Shown: positions 1 through 8,036 of the stretch, in pieces | How the letters are laid out: each line of letters begins with the position of its first letter | How positions within the stretch are numbered: the stretch's first letter is position 1 | DNA from: Affinundibacterium flavidum | GTDB lineage: Bacteria; Pseudomonadota; Gammaproteobacteria; Burkholderiales; Burkholderiaceae_D | DNA length: 64,000 nt | Direction of reading: 5' to 3' | Assembly: GCF_014284175.1 (NCBI RefSeq) | Contig: NZ_JACOGA010000004.1 | Location: 124,001-188,000, forward strand | The notes under the pieces: model-generated | Seen by the model: the letters and a program-made list of their open reading frames with translations, nothing else | The model's database searches: none | What the model was told of the DNA's origin: nothing | Made by a program: the position numbers and the translations under genes

Positions 1-550
1 ACAATTGCTTCTGTACGCTGGTGCGCAAAATCTTTGAAAAATTGTCGTCGAAAGTTTTGCGATTTAATAAGCCCGTTAAAGAATCACGCTCACTGTAATC
101 GAGCAAATTTTGGAAGTTACGATAGACCACCAAAATGCCACTCATGACTTCTTTGGTATTTTCTGAATACACGCCGGGATTATAAATTTCCAAGCAAACA
201 TTCACTTTTTCATTGATCCAGATCGGCAACCACACTGTGCGTATGCCTTGCTCATCAAGCTGTTCAATCACGTTGTCTTGCTGACTTAATCCTTTTAACA
301 ACTGAGGAAATTGTTCTATCGGTAGCTCTGGCACCAAATGTACGAGATGCTCTTCGTTAGGTGCTACTTTTCCGTGATCTACAGTAATTTGCGCTTTGAC
401 CAACACCTTATCGCCGACGTGCAAGATATCCAGCACGCGCGCACGCGCTGCCTGAGTCAACTCACTGAGCGCAGAAATAACGGAAATATTGAGCAGATCA
501 TGGTCACGATGACCCGTAATCTCCATCAAATGTTTAATGATTGATTCCAT
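1..550 (-). CDS. GGDEF-domain protein (putative diguanylate cyclase), N-terminal part only
   Basis: The gene starts with ATG at 550 and runs off the left edge, so only about 183 residues are visible. Residues 1 to about 150 form an unassigned sensory-looking region with alternating helix and strand character (GAF-like by appearance; inference). Near residue 156 comes the sequence RDSLTGLLNRKTFDDNF, the characteristic opening of a GGDEF domain, which makes cyclic di-GMP from GTP. The catalytic GGDEF loop itself lies outside the window, so activity cannot be judged. I see no signal peptide or membrane segment in the visible part, which suggests a cytoplasmic protein. No strong Shine-Dalgarno sequence precedes the ATG. 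Confidence 0.82.
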   Translation of the reverse strand, partial: MESIIKHLMEITGHRDHDLLNISVISALSELTQAARARVLDILHVGDKVLVKAQITVDHGKVAPNEEHLVHLVPELPIEQFPQLLKGLSQQDNVIEQLDEQGIRTVWLPIWINEKVNVCLEIYNPGVYSENTKEVMSGILVVYRNFQNLLDYSERDSLTGLLNRKTFDDNFSKILRTSVQKQL

Positions 551-1125
551 AAATACGATCTAAGGAACAACTTCCAAAAAAAGACAACAATGAAGACAGC
601 AAAAAAGTCCACAAAAAAACAAGTAAAGCAGGACAAACAACAACGACACTAGGCATACGACATGACACAAACTACATCAACTGAGACTAATGCTGGCACC
701 CACCATGCAAATGAGGCGAAATGTCGACTATACCAGTATTTTGTTTATTTTCTAACCATTTTAACGCCAGTCGCATTCATCTTAACTTTATATGACAATC
801 GATAGCAACACTTTCAAAGTGTCTTTAAAGAATATCAAATTATTGTTGTCTGATTGCCTTATTTTTGTGCAGCTGCTTCGGCGCACACGACGCACCTAGC
901 TTGCCACATTGACTATCAATGCCAATACGATTTCCATCTTTATCGCGAATGACAAGAGAACACAACAACGCCCGTATCTGTTTTACGTAAATCCTATGAA
1001 CCTCTTGCCATTTAAGTATGCATAGCAATTCTCTCAACAACTATTTTTCTTCGCCATGGCACGATTCAGTCTGCTCTTGAGGTATCCTAGCGGCTTCCAA
1101 TTTTCACTCTGAAAACTCCCCAAAA
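551..1125. other. Intergenic region without a convincing gene
   Basis: This 575-bp stretch separates the divergent GGDEF gene and ettA. It is AT-rich and contains only short open frames: 662–805 (+, 47 codons, one hydrophobic stretch, no ribosome binding site) and 840–1040 (-, part of a degraded repeat). It probably carries the promoters of both flanking genes, but I could not pick a clear one. Confidence 0.6.
875..995 (-). repeat. Degraded repeat, copy 1 (related to 35958–36073)
   Basis: About 120 bp here align by eye with 35958–36073. Shared blocks include TCGGYGCACACRAC at one end and ACACAACAACNNCYGYATCTGTTTT at the other. The second end reads TTTTACGTAAATCC, resembling the terminal repeat of the MITE-like element at 13530–13701. 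On the minus strand both copies can be read as a similar peptide (KQIRALLCSLVIRDKDG versus KQMQKLLCLLVVRDKGG), suggesting decayed coding sequence, perhaps of an old insertion element. Confidence 0.5.
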
Positions 1126-2793
1126 ATGGCAAATTACGTCTATACCATGAACCGGGTCGGCAAAATCGTGCCGCCTAAGCGTCAAATTCTGAAAGATATT
1201 TCTCTGTCCTTTTTCCCAGGTGCCAAAATCGGCGTGTTGGGTTTAAATGGCTCCGGGAAGTCTTCTCTCTTAAAAATCATGGCGGGTATCGATAAAGATA
1301 TTCAAGGTGAAGCCGTACCTATGCCGAATCTGAACATCGGCTATTTACCGCAAGAACCACAACTCGACCCAGAACAAACCGTACGCGAAGCCGTTGAAGG
1401 CGCGCTCGGTGAAGTGTTTGAGGCCAAAGCAAAACTAGAATTGGTATATGCCGCTTATGCTGAAGAAGATGCTGATTTTGATGCGCTGGCAAATGAACAG
1501 GCGCGCTTAGAGGCGATCATTTCCACATCAGCGGGTGACAACGTCGAATTGCAGTTAGAAATGGCAGCTGATGCTTTGCGTCTGCCACCGTGGGACGCCA
1601 AAATTGGCGTCTTATCTGGCGGTGAAAAACGTCGCGTCGCCTTATGCCGCTTGCTATTATCGAAACCAGACATGCTCTTGCTCGACGAACCGACCAACCA
1701 TTTGGATGCGGAATCAGTCGATTGGCTGGAACAATTTTTATTGCGCTTCCCGGGCACTGTAGTGGCGATTACGCATGATCGCTATTTCCTGGATAACGCA
1801 GCGGAATGGATTTTGGAGCTCGATCGCGGCGCAGGTATTCCTTGGAAAGGTAATTACTCTTCCTGGTTGGATCAAAAACAAGCGCGCTTGAAGCAAGAAG
1901 AAGCCACAGAATCAGCCCGTCAACGCGCCTTGCAAAAAGAATTGGAATGGTCACGCCAAAATCCAAAAGCACGTCAGGCTAAGAGTAAAGCCCGTTTGGC
2001 ACGTTTCAATGAAATGAGCGAGCACGAATACCAGAAGCGCAATGAAACGCAAGAGATTTTCATCCCAGTCGCAGAGCGTTTAGGTAATGAAGTCATCGAA
2101 TTCAAAAACGTCAGCAAATCCTTCGGTGATCGCCTGTTGATTGACAATTTGAGCTTCAAGATTCCACCTGGTGCTATCGTCGGTATCATCGGCCCGAATG
2201 GTGCGGGTAAATCCACCTTGTTCAAAATGATCAAAGGAATTGAACAACCCGATAGCGGTGAGGTCGCGCTCGGTCAGACTGCCAAAATCTCACTGGTTGA
2301 TCAATCCCGTGAGGACCTCGGCAATACCAAAACCGTGTTTGAAGATGTCGCGAACGGCGCAGATGTTTTGACAGTCGGTCGTTTCGAAATGCCATCGCGC
2401 GCCTACCTTGGTCGTTTCAATTTCAAAGGTGGCGATCAACAAAAAATCGTCGGCAATTTATCTGGCGGTGAGCGCGGTCGTTTGCATCTGGCAAAAACTT
2501 TACTGCAAGGCGGCAACGTCTTATTACTCGATGAACCATCGAATGATCTGGACGTAGAAACTTTGCGTGCCTTGGAAGACGCCTTATTGGAATTCGCTGG
2601 TAGTGTGATGGTCATCTCGCATGATCGCTGGTTCTTAGATCGTATCGCGACGCACATCTTGGCGTTCGAAGGCGATTCACAAGTGAGTTTCTTCGACGGT
2701 AACTACCAAGAATATGAAGCGGATAAGAAAAAACGTCTGGGTGAAGAAGGTGCGAAACCCAAGCGTATTCGTTACAAACCTTTGACGGTGTAA
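1126..2793 (+). CDS. ettA: Energy-dependent translational throttle protein EttA (ABC-F)
   Basis: A 555-residue soluble ABC-F ATPase with two nucleotide-binding domains and no membrane segments. Domain 1 has Walker A GLNGSGKS at residues 39–46, signature LSGGEKRR and Walker B LLLDEPTNHLD. Domain 2 has Walker A GPNGAGKST, signature LSGGERGR and LLLDEPSNDLD. The linker between them is charged and helical, as in the family. Length and the ending (KPKRIRYKPLTV) fit EttA rather than Uup or YheS. EttA binds the ribosomal E site and gates entry into elongation according to the ATP/ADP ratio. It appears to be monocistronic and is followed by a 12-bp tandem repeat. Confidence 0.95.
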   Translation: MANYVYTMNRVGKIVPPKRQILKDISLSFFPGAKIGVLGLNGSGKSSLLKIMAGIDKDIQGEAVPMPNLNIGYLPQEPQLDPEQTVREAVEGALGEVFEAKAKLELVYAAYAEEDADFDALANEQARLEAIISTSAGDNVELQLEMAADALRLPPWDAKIGVLSGGEKRRVALCRLLLSKPDMLLLDEPTNHLDAESVDWLEQFLLRFPGTVVAITHDRYFLDNAAEWILELDRGAGIPWKGNYSSWLDQKQARLKQEEATESARQRALQKELEWSRQNPKARQAKSKARLARFNEMSEHEYQKRNETQEIFIPVAERLGNEVIEFKNVSKSFGDRLLIDNLSFKIPPGAIVGIIGPNGAGKSTLFKMIKGIEQPDSGEVALGQTAKISLVDQSREDLGNTKTVFEDVANGADVLTVGRFEMPSRAYLGRFNFKGGDQQKIVGNLSGGERGRLHLAKTLLQGGNVLLLDEPSNDLDVETLRALEDALLEFAGSVMVISHDRWFLDRIATHILAFEGDSQVSFFDGNYQEYEADKKKRLGEEGAKPKRIRYKPLTV

Positions 2794-2816
2794 GGCGAAA
2801 ACGAGTAACAGAAAAA

Positions 2817-2857
2817 GTAACTAAGCAAGTAACTAAGTACGTAACTAAGCAAGTAAC
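2817..2857 (+). repeat. 12-bp tandem repeat just after the ettA stop
   Basis: About 3.4 copies of a 12-bp unit (GTAACTAAGCAA, GTAACTAAGTAC, GTAACTAAGCAA, GTAAC) begin 24 bp after the ettA stop codon. Each unit holds a TAA and a CTAA. One of five short tandem repeats in this window placed directly behind stop codons. Confidence 0.85.
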
Positions 2858-2944
2858 AAACGTCATAATTAAGAATATAAATAAACGGTTGATGCAATGC
2901 TGTCGGTACAGCAGCATCAACTGTATATTTATCGCAGTAAGGAA

Positions 2945-3385
2945 ATGAGATTGATCAGTAAAAAATTAGTAATGCGCATCGGAATACGCGAATTTATTTT
3001 TCTCAGCAGCCTGTTTTTCGGCACTGTATTTATCACAAATGATGCGCGAGCAAATAGCGACAAAGCGCCTGCCAGTGAAAGCGCACCAGTTGCGCGTTTA
3101 GAACCTTTCGTCGTCAACTTGAGCCGCTTTGATCAGTATCTGCAAACAACCATGACCTTGCAGTTAATGAATGCGAATGCGGCAGAAAAAATCAAACAAC
3201 TGATGCCCGTGATACGGCATGTGATTATTTTGACGCTGAGCGGAAAAGAATCGGCGGATATCCTCACGACTGCGGGAAAAAAATACTTAATCGATGAATT
3301 ACGTGACAAACTCAATAAAGCTTTGACGCAATGGGATAAAGAAATAGTTGCTGAAATTTTTCTTGAAAATTTCGTAGTCCAATAA
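2945..3385 (+). CDS. FliL-family protein (flagellar basal body-associated type), orphan
   Basis: About 146 residues from the ATG at 2945; an in-frame ATG at 2897 would add 16 residues without a ribosome binding site, while AAGGA lies just before 2945. A basic N-terminus and one hydrophobic segment (around residues 13–30) anchor the protein in the inner membrane or act as a signal peptide. The rest matches the FliL pattern: EPFVVNLS, then YLQTTMTLQLMN, RHVIILTLSGK, and a C-terminus ending NFVVQ, close to the usual Y/F-T-x-FVVQ. FliL sits beside the flagellar stator and tunes motor torque. No other flagellar gene is nearby, so the role is inferred from family only. Confidence 0.75.
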   Translation: MRLISKKLVMRIGIREFIFLSSLFFGTVFITNDARANSDKAPASESAPVARLEPFVVNLSRFDQYLQTTMTLQLMNANAAEKIKQLMPVIRHVIILTLSGKESADILTTAGKKYLIDELRDKLNKALTQWDKEIVAEIFLENFVVQ

Positions 3386-3410
3386 TTTTTTCAGCTGACA
3401 AAAATCTGAT

Positions 3411-3998
3411 ATGTATCAACTTAAATCGGCAGTCGCTGCTGAAATCGAGATTAAGAAAAGTCGTTTTCTTGGTCAGCTTTATCCGATTTATAGCCGTGGC
3501 GAAGCACAAACATTACTCAGCCAAATTCGTGCGCAACATCCAAATGCCGTGCACGTTTGCTGGGTTTTGTTATGTGATGGAGATTCAGGTTTAGACGATG
3601 ATGGCGAACCTTCAGGGACTGCCGCAAAACCTATGTACAACGTCTTGGTACATAAGGAATTATTCAACGTGTTAGCGGTCGTAGTGCGTTATTGGGGCGG
3701 TACCAAGCTAGGTGCAGGCGGATTAACCCGCGCTTACGGCCAGGCGATTTCAGATGCGTTTAAAAATGCAGAATTGATCGCGATTGAAGTCTTGAGTGAA
3801 ATTCAATTAGCGGTTAACTTCGCCGATGAATCGCAATTACGGCGTGTATGCGATCACTATCAGGCGAGTATTTTGCAAGCAGACTATGCTGAGCGCGCAG
3901 TATTGACCATCAAACTTAAAGCCAATCAAGTCGATGCCCTATATCAAGAAGCTTTCAATCTCTTGCGTGGCAATTTGGAACGGCTGTCGGAAAAGTAA
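3411..3998 (+). CDS. yigZ: YigZ/IMPACT family protein
   Basis: A 195-residue protein of normal length for the family. The N-terminal IMPACT domain (residues 1–115) shows the diagnostic motifs DDDGEPSGTAAKPM and RYWGGTKLGAGGLTRAYG. The C-terminal part (about 120–195) fits the small DUF1949 ferredoxin-like domain. E. coli YigZ is structurally related to ribosome-binding folds, but its reaction is unknown; eukaryotic IMPACT modulates GCN2. It starts 25 bp after the FliL-like gene on the same strand and may be co-transcribed with it. It converges with slmA, whose stop lies 6 bp away. Confidence 0.9.
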   Translation: MYQLKSAVAAEIEIKKSRFLGQLYPIYSRGEAQTLLSQIRAQHPNAVHVCWVLLCDGDSGLDDDGEPSGTAAKPMYNVLVHKELFNVLAVVVRYWGGTKLGAGGLTRAYGQAISDAFKNAELIAIEVLSEIQLAVNFADESQLRRVCDHYQASILQADYAERAVLTIKLKANQVDALYQEAFNLLRGNLERLSEK

Positions 3999-4004
3999 AT
4001 CCCA

Positions 4005-4577
4005 TCAGAGCAGTACGGCAATTTGCAAGGTCGCCAGTTCAGTCGGGCTAGCTTTAAAACCTGTCTTAGCATACCGCTGCCAACGTCCAAGTACAAAAGT
4101 CGTCAACAAATTCGCCCGCATCGCCACTTCCGATTCGGGCACTTGTCCCTGTGCACCAGCTTGTCTGAGTGCCTGCTTGTACGCTAACTCAATTCTATCC
4201 ATCAATTGATTGATACGCAGTTGTAAGCGATCATCTTCATGTACCAAAGCATCCCCAATTAACACCCGCGTCATACCCGGATTGCGCTCAGCAAAACTCA
4301 GTAACATCAAAGTGATTCCATGCGCTTGTTGCAGACCGTCTTTATGTTGTTGACTGATTTGATTGATCAATCCAAACACCGTGGTTTCAATAAACTCAAT
4401 CAAGCCTTCAAACATCTGTGCCTTACTGGCAAAGTGACGATACAAAGTCGCTTCCGACACATCAATCTTGGCGGCCAATGCGGCCGTGGTGATTTTTTCG
4501 CCCTTAGGATTTTCCAACATACCTGCTAAGGCTTGCAAGATCTGGAGCTTACGCTCGCCGGGTTTTGTGATAGACAT
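4005..4577 (-). CDS. slmA: Nucleoid occlusion factor SlmA (TetR-type)
   Basis: 190 residues with an N-terminal TetR-like helix-turn-helix (TTAALAAKIDVSEATLYRHF, about residues 31–50) and an all-helical C-terminal dimer domain. Conserved family features include RNPGMTRVLIGDAL and the terminal region around TTFVLGRWQRY. SlmA binds specific chromosomal sites and blocks FtsZ assembly over the nucleoid. The order argB–pyrimidine nucleotidase–slmA is typical for betaproteobacteria and supports SlmA over a generic TetR repressor. Confidence 0.9.
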   Translation of the reverse strand: MSITKPGERKLQILQALAGMLENPKGEKITTAALAAKIDVSEATLYRHFASKAQMFEGLIEFIETTVFGLINQISQQHKDGLQQAHGITLMLLSFAERNPGMTRVLIGDALVHEDDRLQLRINQLMDRIELAYKQALRQAGAQGQVPESEVAMRANLLTTFVLGRWQRYAKTGFKASPTELATLQIAVLL

Positions 4578-4610
4578 AGCTTGAGAATATTTGGCAGTAA
4601 CAATGAAGAA

Positions 4611-4636
4611 GACTAAGAGTAACTAAGTACAACTAA
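4611..4636 (-). repeat. 10-bp tandem repeat at the stop of the nucleotidase gene
   Basis: Read on the minus strand, the stop region of the nucleotidase continues as CTTAGTTGTA, CTTAGTTACT, CTTAGT: about 2.6 copies of a 10-bp unit overlapping the TAG stop. The 12-mer GTAACTAAGTAC on the plus strand is identical to a unit of the repeat behind ettA. Confidence 0.7.
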
Positions 4637-5331
4637 GCGAGGCGCAACTGACGCAAACGTCGTGGCAATTCGAATACTGATTTTACTGTGATATCGGCGC
4701 TGGCAGAAATACTTTTCTGTTGCACGTGTTGTCCATGCCCCGTCACCATCACAGTGCGTATGCCAATTTGTTTAGCGGCTACGATATTCGCGACACTATC
4801 TTCTACCAAAATGCATTGACTAGCTTGCCAGCCGTGTTGCGCTAAGAGCTTGCGCAAATAAGGCTTACTGGGCTTGGGATGAGATTTGCCGTGCACGCGC
4901 ATGTTCTCTATAGCGATATGTGCAGCAAAATGCCGGTGTAGGTTGAAGTGCCTGATCGCTTGTTGTGAATAGTCTTGCGGGGCATTCGTGAACAGGATTT
5001 TTTTGCCCGGTAGACGCGCAAGTATTTTCGACAGGCCACGTTCTTTTTTCAGCAGATCAGGTAGGTGATCGAATTGGTGCGCTTCACGCAGGAAGTCTTT
5101 TTCATTGACACCGTGGTGGATGATCATGCCTTTTAGCGTGGCACCATAACGTTTTAAATAGCCGACACGTAATTCTTCTACGGTGGTGGGGTCGGATGGG
5201 TGATTCGCATCTGCCAACACCTGCGTAATGTAGCGCGTCATGTTGGTGGCGATGCTGGGGAAGACTGCTGCGCTGGCGTTGTGTAGGGTGTTGTCTAGAT
5301 CGAATAGCCAGATGGTTTGTTTTGACTTCAT
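4633..5331 (-). CDS. Pyrimidine 5'-nucleotidase, HAD superfamily
   Basis: 232 residues. HAD motif I is FDLDNTLH near the N-terminus (nucleophile Asp and acid/base Asp), motif II is LFTNAP, and motif III/IV follows with a Lys-containing segment and CILVEDSVANIVAAKQIG. The fold and the helical cap match the SDT1-like pyrimidine 5'-nucleotidases, which dephosphorylate UMP/CMP or noncanonical pyrimidine nucleotides in the cytosol. It sits between argB and slmA as in many Burkholderiales. It is separated from argB here by the unknown gene 5631–6023 and a hairpin-rich spacer. Confidence 0.88.
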   Translation of the reverse strand: MKSKQTIWLFDLDNTLHNASAAVFPSIATNMTRYITQVLADANHPSDPTTVEELRVGYLKRYGATLKGMIIHHGVNEKDFLREAHQFDHLPDLLKKERGLSKILARLPGKKILFTNAPQDYSQQAIRHFNLHRHFAAHIAIENMRVHGKSHPKPSKPYLRKLLAQHGWQASQCILVEDSVANIVAAKQIGIRTVMVTGHGQHVQQKSISASADITVKSVFELPRRLRQLRLA

Positions 5332-5461
5332 ACTTTTTAATCTTCTGGGCTAAATTTGTTGACCTCTGGTCGGGGGTGGCCCGACAGCCACATCCTTTCT
5401 TTGCTTCGCCAAAGAAAGGATGCAAAGAAAGGCGACCGCGCTGTCGCTGCCCTTCGGGTTC

Positions 5462-5555
5462 CCAATTATGCAATACAAAAAATGGGAAAACTTCGAAACT
5501 CGCTTCGCTCAAACAACGAAGCTTTCTTTTTCCATTTTCTGTATCGCACAATTGG
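5462..5555. repeat. Long imperfect hairpin, REP/MITE-like, in the spacer 5332–5630
   Basis: Arms of about 29 bp at 5462–5490 and 5527–5555 are inverted copies with a few mismatches (CCAATTATGCAATAC versus CCAATTGTGCGATAC read from the other strand). An inner pair AACTTCG/CGAAGCTT extends the stem. The preceding part (5390–5440) carries another short inverted repeat around TTCTTTGCTTCGCCAAAGAA. Similar spacer elements are common in Oxalobacteraceae genomes (recollection, not searched). The rest of 5332–5630 holds no gene. Confidence 0.7.
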
Positions 5556-5630
5556 CATCGCCAGAAGCGGAAGAACTATCCTCCAGCGTCTATAGACAAA
5601 CTATTTACATCAAATTTCAAACGTAGTTGT

Positions 5631-6023
5631 TTAACTTTCGAGCTCATATTTTTCACGCAATTCAAAATATGCTCGCTTGCAGTGCTCAAAATAAGTTTGC
5701 TCGTTATAAGCTCTCTCTTTTGCTTCCTCACCACTGATAATGGAGTCAGCAATGTCAACATCTACAATTTCAATGATGACTTTGTCACCTAATTTTAAGT
5801 CATGATTTTCTACCCAAACCAAGTGTTCATCCGTAGCACCATCGATCCTCGATGTCAATCCTCCAAGTCGAAACATAAATTCCTGAGTGTCGTCACCACT
5901 TGGTGGGTTCGTAGCATCGCCCAATTTTCCTGAACAAGTCAGTATCGCAGACAACACAGAAAGGTCGTCTGCACCACCGACTATGCAAGGGTTATCATTG
6001 ATTCTAACTTTAAGTCCATACAT
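5631..6023 (-). CDS. Unrecognised 130-residue protein
   Basis: I do not recognise this family. It is an acidic soluble protein without signal peptide or membrane segment, beginning MYGLKVRINDNPCIVGGADDL and ending in a charged helical stretch (YFEHCKRAYFELREKYELES). A GGGA-type ribosome binding site precedes the ATG. The start is 20 bp after the argB stop on the same strand, so read-through from argB is plausible. The gene interrupts the usual argB–nucleotidase–slmA order and lies next to a hairpin repeat, which suggests a later insertion. The small acidic character is compatible with an orphan immunity-type protein, but nothing in the sequence proves that. Confidence 0.7.
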   Translation of the reverse strand: MYGLKVRINDNPCIVGGADDLSVLSAILTCSGKLGDATNPPSGDDTQEFMFRLGGLTSRIDGATDEHLVWVENHDLKLGDKVIIEIVDVDIADSIISGEEAKERAYNEQTYFEHCKRAYFELREKYELES

Positions 6024-6043
6024 ACCAAAATCCCAAAAAGATA

Positions 6044-6967
6044 TTAATGCGATCGAATCATCGTACCAAAAGCCTGCTCAGTCAAAATTTCCAACAGCAA
6101 CGAATGCGGAATCCGACCATCAATAATATGCACCGTATTCACACCTGATTTTGCTGCATCCAAAGCTGAAGAAATCTTCGGCAACATGCCGCCGGAGATC
6201 GTGCCGTCTGCGAACATTTCGTCGATTTCTCTGGCGGATAAATCTGTGACCAAGTTGCCTTGTTTATCTAAGACGCCAGGGATATTCGTCATCATGATCA
6301 GCTTTTCGGCTTTCAGGATTTCGGCGATTTTGCCGGCGACTAAATCAGCGTTGATGTTGTAGGCTTGGCCGTCTTCGCCGAAACCGATAGGGGAGATAAT
6401 CGGAATAAAGGCGTCATCTTGCAAGGCTTTGACGACCGCAGGATTGATCGCATCGATTTCGCCGACGAAACCGATGTCTAAGAATTCACCTGGGTTTTCG
6501 CGGTCTGGCATTTTCATTTTGCGGGCGCGGATGAGACCACCGTCTTTGCCGGTTAAACCGACAGCTTGACCGCCATAGTGATTAATAAGCATCACGATAT
6601 CTTGTTGGACTTCACCGCCCAAGACCCATTCCACGACTTCCATAGTTTCTTCGTCAGTAATACGCATACCTTGGACGAAAGTGCCTTGTTTGCCGACTTT
6701 TTTCAGGGCGTTGTCAATTTGTGGACCACCGCCATGTACAACGACTGGGTTCATACCGACTAATTTGAGCAAAATCACGTCGCGGGCGAAGCCGTGTTTC
6801 AAACGTTCTTCTGTCATCGCATTGCCGCCGTATTTCACGACGATAGTTTTACCGTGAAATTTACGGATATACGGTAAAGCCTCAGCCAAAATCTCCGCTT
6901 TGATTTCAGGTTCTACCCCGGCTAAGCGATCTGGTGTTTCGTCGAGAGTGTTTGTCGTAATGCTCAT
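6044..6967 (-). CDS. argB: Acetylglutamate kinase
   Basis: 307 residues of the amino acid kinase family. It phosphorylates N-acetyl-L-glutamate in the second step of arginine biosynthesis. Visible motifs are VVKYGGNAM (phosphate-binding Lys), [10 protein letters not shown], and GLTGKDGGL. The C-terminal part contains [15 protein letters not shown] and [19 protein letters not shown], the nucleotide site with its conserved Lys. The N-terminal extension of about 25 residues before [16 protein letters not shown] is usual for arginine-sensitive hexameric forms. The start at ATG 6967 faces the divergent sigma factor gene across 91 bp. Confidence 0.95.
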   Translation of the reverse strand: MSITTNTLDETPDRLAGVEPEIKAEILAEALPYIRKFHGKTIVVKYGGNAMTEERLKHGFARDVILLKLVGMNPVVVHGGGPQIDNALKKVGKQGTFVQGMRITDEETMEVVEWVLGGEVQQDIVMLINHYGGQAVGLTGKDGGLIRARKMKMPDRENPGEFLDIGFVGEIDAINPAVVKALQDDAFIPIISPIGFGEDGQAYNINADLVAGKIAEILKAEKLIMMTNIPGVLDKQGNLVTDLSAREIDEMFADGTISGGMLPKISSALDAAKSGVNTVHIIDGRIPHSLLLEILTEQAFGTMIRSH

Positions 6968-7036
6968 ATTAAGGTTATCCTATGAAGTATCGAGGTCTTA
7001 GCCTGAATTTTACAGGCAAAAGCGATGCCCGTTAAA

Positions 7037-7048
7037 ACCTGATCAGGT
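7037..7048. promoter_or_regulatory. Palindrome ACCTGATCAGGT directly before the sigma factor start
   Basis: A perfect 12-bp palindrome ends 10 bp before the ATG at 7059, in the argB/sigma divergent spacer. It could be an operator or a structure over the ribosome binding site. No function can be assigned from sequence. Confidence 0.35.
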
Positions 7049-7058
7049 ATTTTTATTC

Positions 7059-7643
7059 ATGTCCCACATTGCGGAACTACATCAACAACTAGAGATTATG
7101 CGCCCCGCCTTGCTGCGGTTTGCCCTGCTGCAGCTGAGAAATGCTGTGCATGCGGACGATGCGGTACAAGAAACCTTGCTGGCCGTACTAGAGAAACCCG
7201 ATAGTTTTAGCGGCAAATCCAGTCTGCGCACTTATGTTATTGGTATTTTGAAATTCAAAATTATTGATTTTTTGCGTGCGGGGAATCGTGAAGCGCAATT
7301 CGCCGATTTTGCCGGAGAAGATCAATCCGATGACGATGTTGTCGATCATTTATTTAATGCAAATGGGCATACGATAGAAGTCGCTAGCGCCTGGGGTGCG
7401 CCTGAGGCGAGTTTGCAGCAACAGGATTTTTTCAAAACCTTGGAAATTTGCTTGGAAAAATTGCCGGCACAAACTGCCCGTGTTTTCATGATGCGTGAGT
7501 GGCTGGAATTATCTACTGAAGAAATTTGTAAGGAATTGGCCTTGAGCACGTCTAATCTATGGGTTCTTCTCTATCGTGCACGCTTGCGTTTGCGCGAATG
7601 CTTGGAACTCAACTGGTTTGCCCACACACCGTCTGCGAAATAG
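7059..7643 (+). CDS. ECF-type RNA polymerase sigma factor
   Basis: 194 residues with the two ECF regions. Region 2 (about residues 12–80) includes LRFALLQLRNAVHADDAVQETLLAVLEK and FKIIDFLRAG. An acidic linker of about 50 residues follows. Region 4 (about 130–185) has LPAQTARVFMMREWLELSTEEICKELALSTSNLWVLLYRARLRLRECL, a helix-turn-helix for -35 recognition. The gene is followed 21 bp later by a zinc-finger anti-sigma gene, the standard arrangement for a stress-responsive pair. The palindrome in front of the gene may be a control element. Confidence 0.9.
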   Translation: MSHIAELHQQLEIMRPALLRFALLQLRNAVHADDAVQETLLAVLEKPDSFSGKSSLRTYVIGILKFKIIDFLRAGNREAQFADFAGEDQSDDDVVDHLFNANGHTIEVASAWGAPEASLQQQDFFKTLEICLEKLPAQTARVFMMREWLELSTEEICKELALSTSNLWVLLYRARLRLRECLELNWFAHTPSAK

Positions 7644-7664
7644 CTTCTTTACCAGAATTTTCTT

Positions 7665-7871
7665 ATGCGCATCTTTTATACCTGCAAACAGGCTCACCAA
7701 AAACTATCCGAAAACTTAGATCGTGAACTAAGCTTGGCAGAGCGCACCCAATTAAAAATTCATTTAAGTATGTGTCGTTCTTGCACGAACTTTGGCACGC
7801 AAATGCGCACCATACGCATGGCAATGCAAGAAATGGCGAAAGGAAAATCGTCGGATCGCGATGAACCCTAA
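7665..7871 (+). CDS. Small zinc-finger anti-sigma factor
   Basis: 68 residues. The pattern CKQAHQKLSENLDRELS, followed by LKIHLSMCRSCTNF, matches the anti-sigma zinc motif His-x3-Cys-x2-Cys of the zf-HC2 type with an upstream Cys/His. Unlike many anti-sigma factors it has no membrane segment, so it should sequester the sigma factor encoded just upstream in the cytoplasm, possibly with zinc or redox sensing. The coupling and spacing to the sigma gene strongly support the assignment. Confidence 0.85.
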   Translation: MRIFYTCKQAHQKLSENLDRELSLAERTQLKIHLSMCRSCTNFGTQMRTIRMAMQEMAKGKSSDRDEP

Positions 7872-8036
7872 ATTATTAGGTTTGCTTGAATAGTTAACTT
7901 AGATGAATCGCTAAAAGCACTACAGTGCAAAACACAAGAGCGCTGATTCAGTTACCATAACAACTTATTGCACGCTCTTTTACCTATTTCCTGCACGAAT
8001 TCTTGCTTTTTGGCGCCCGCGCCGACTGGACAAACA

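Noticed and set aside
662..805. 47-codon plus-strand frame with one hydrophobic segment
   Set aside because: No ribosome binding site within range, no recognisable family, in an AT-rich spacer; chance frame is more likely.
840..1040. 66-codon minus-strand frame considered as a small gene
   Set aside because: Its counterpart at 35958–36073 is broken, no ribosome binding site, and the region behaves as a degraded repeat.
5322..5792. Plus-strand frames across the spacer and the unknown gene
   Set aside because: They overlap the hairpin repeat and the better supported minus-strand gene 5631–6023; Ser/Lys/Phe-rich nonsense.
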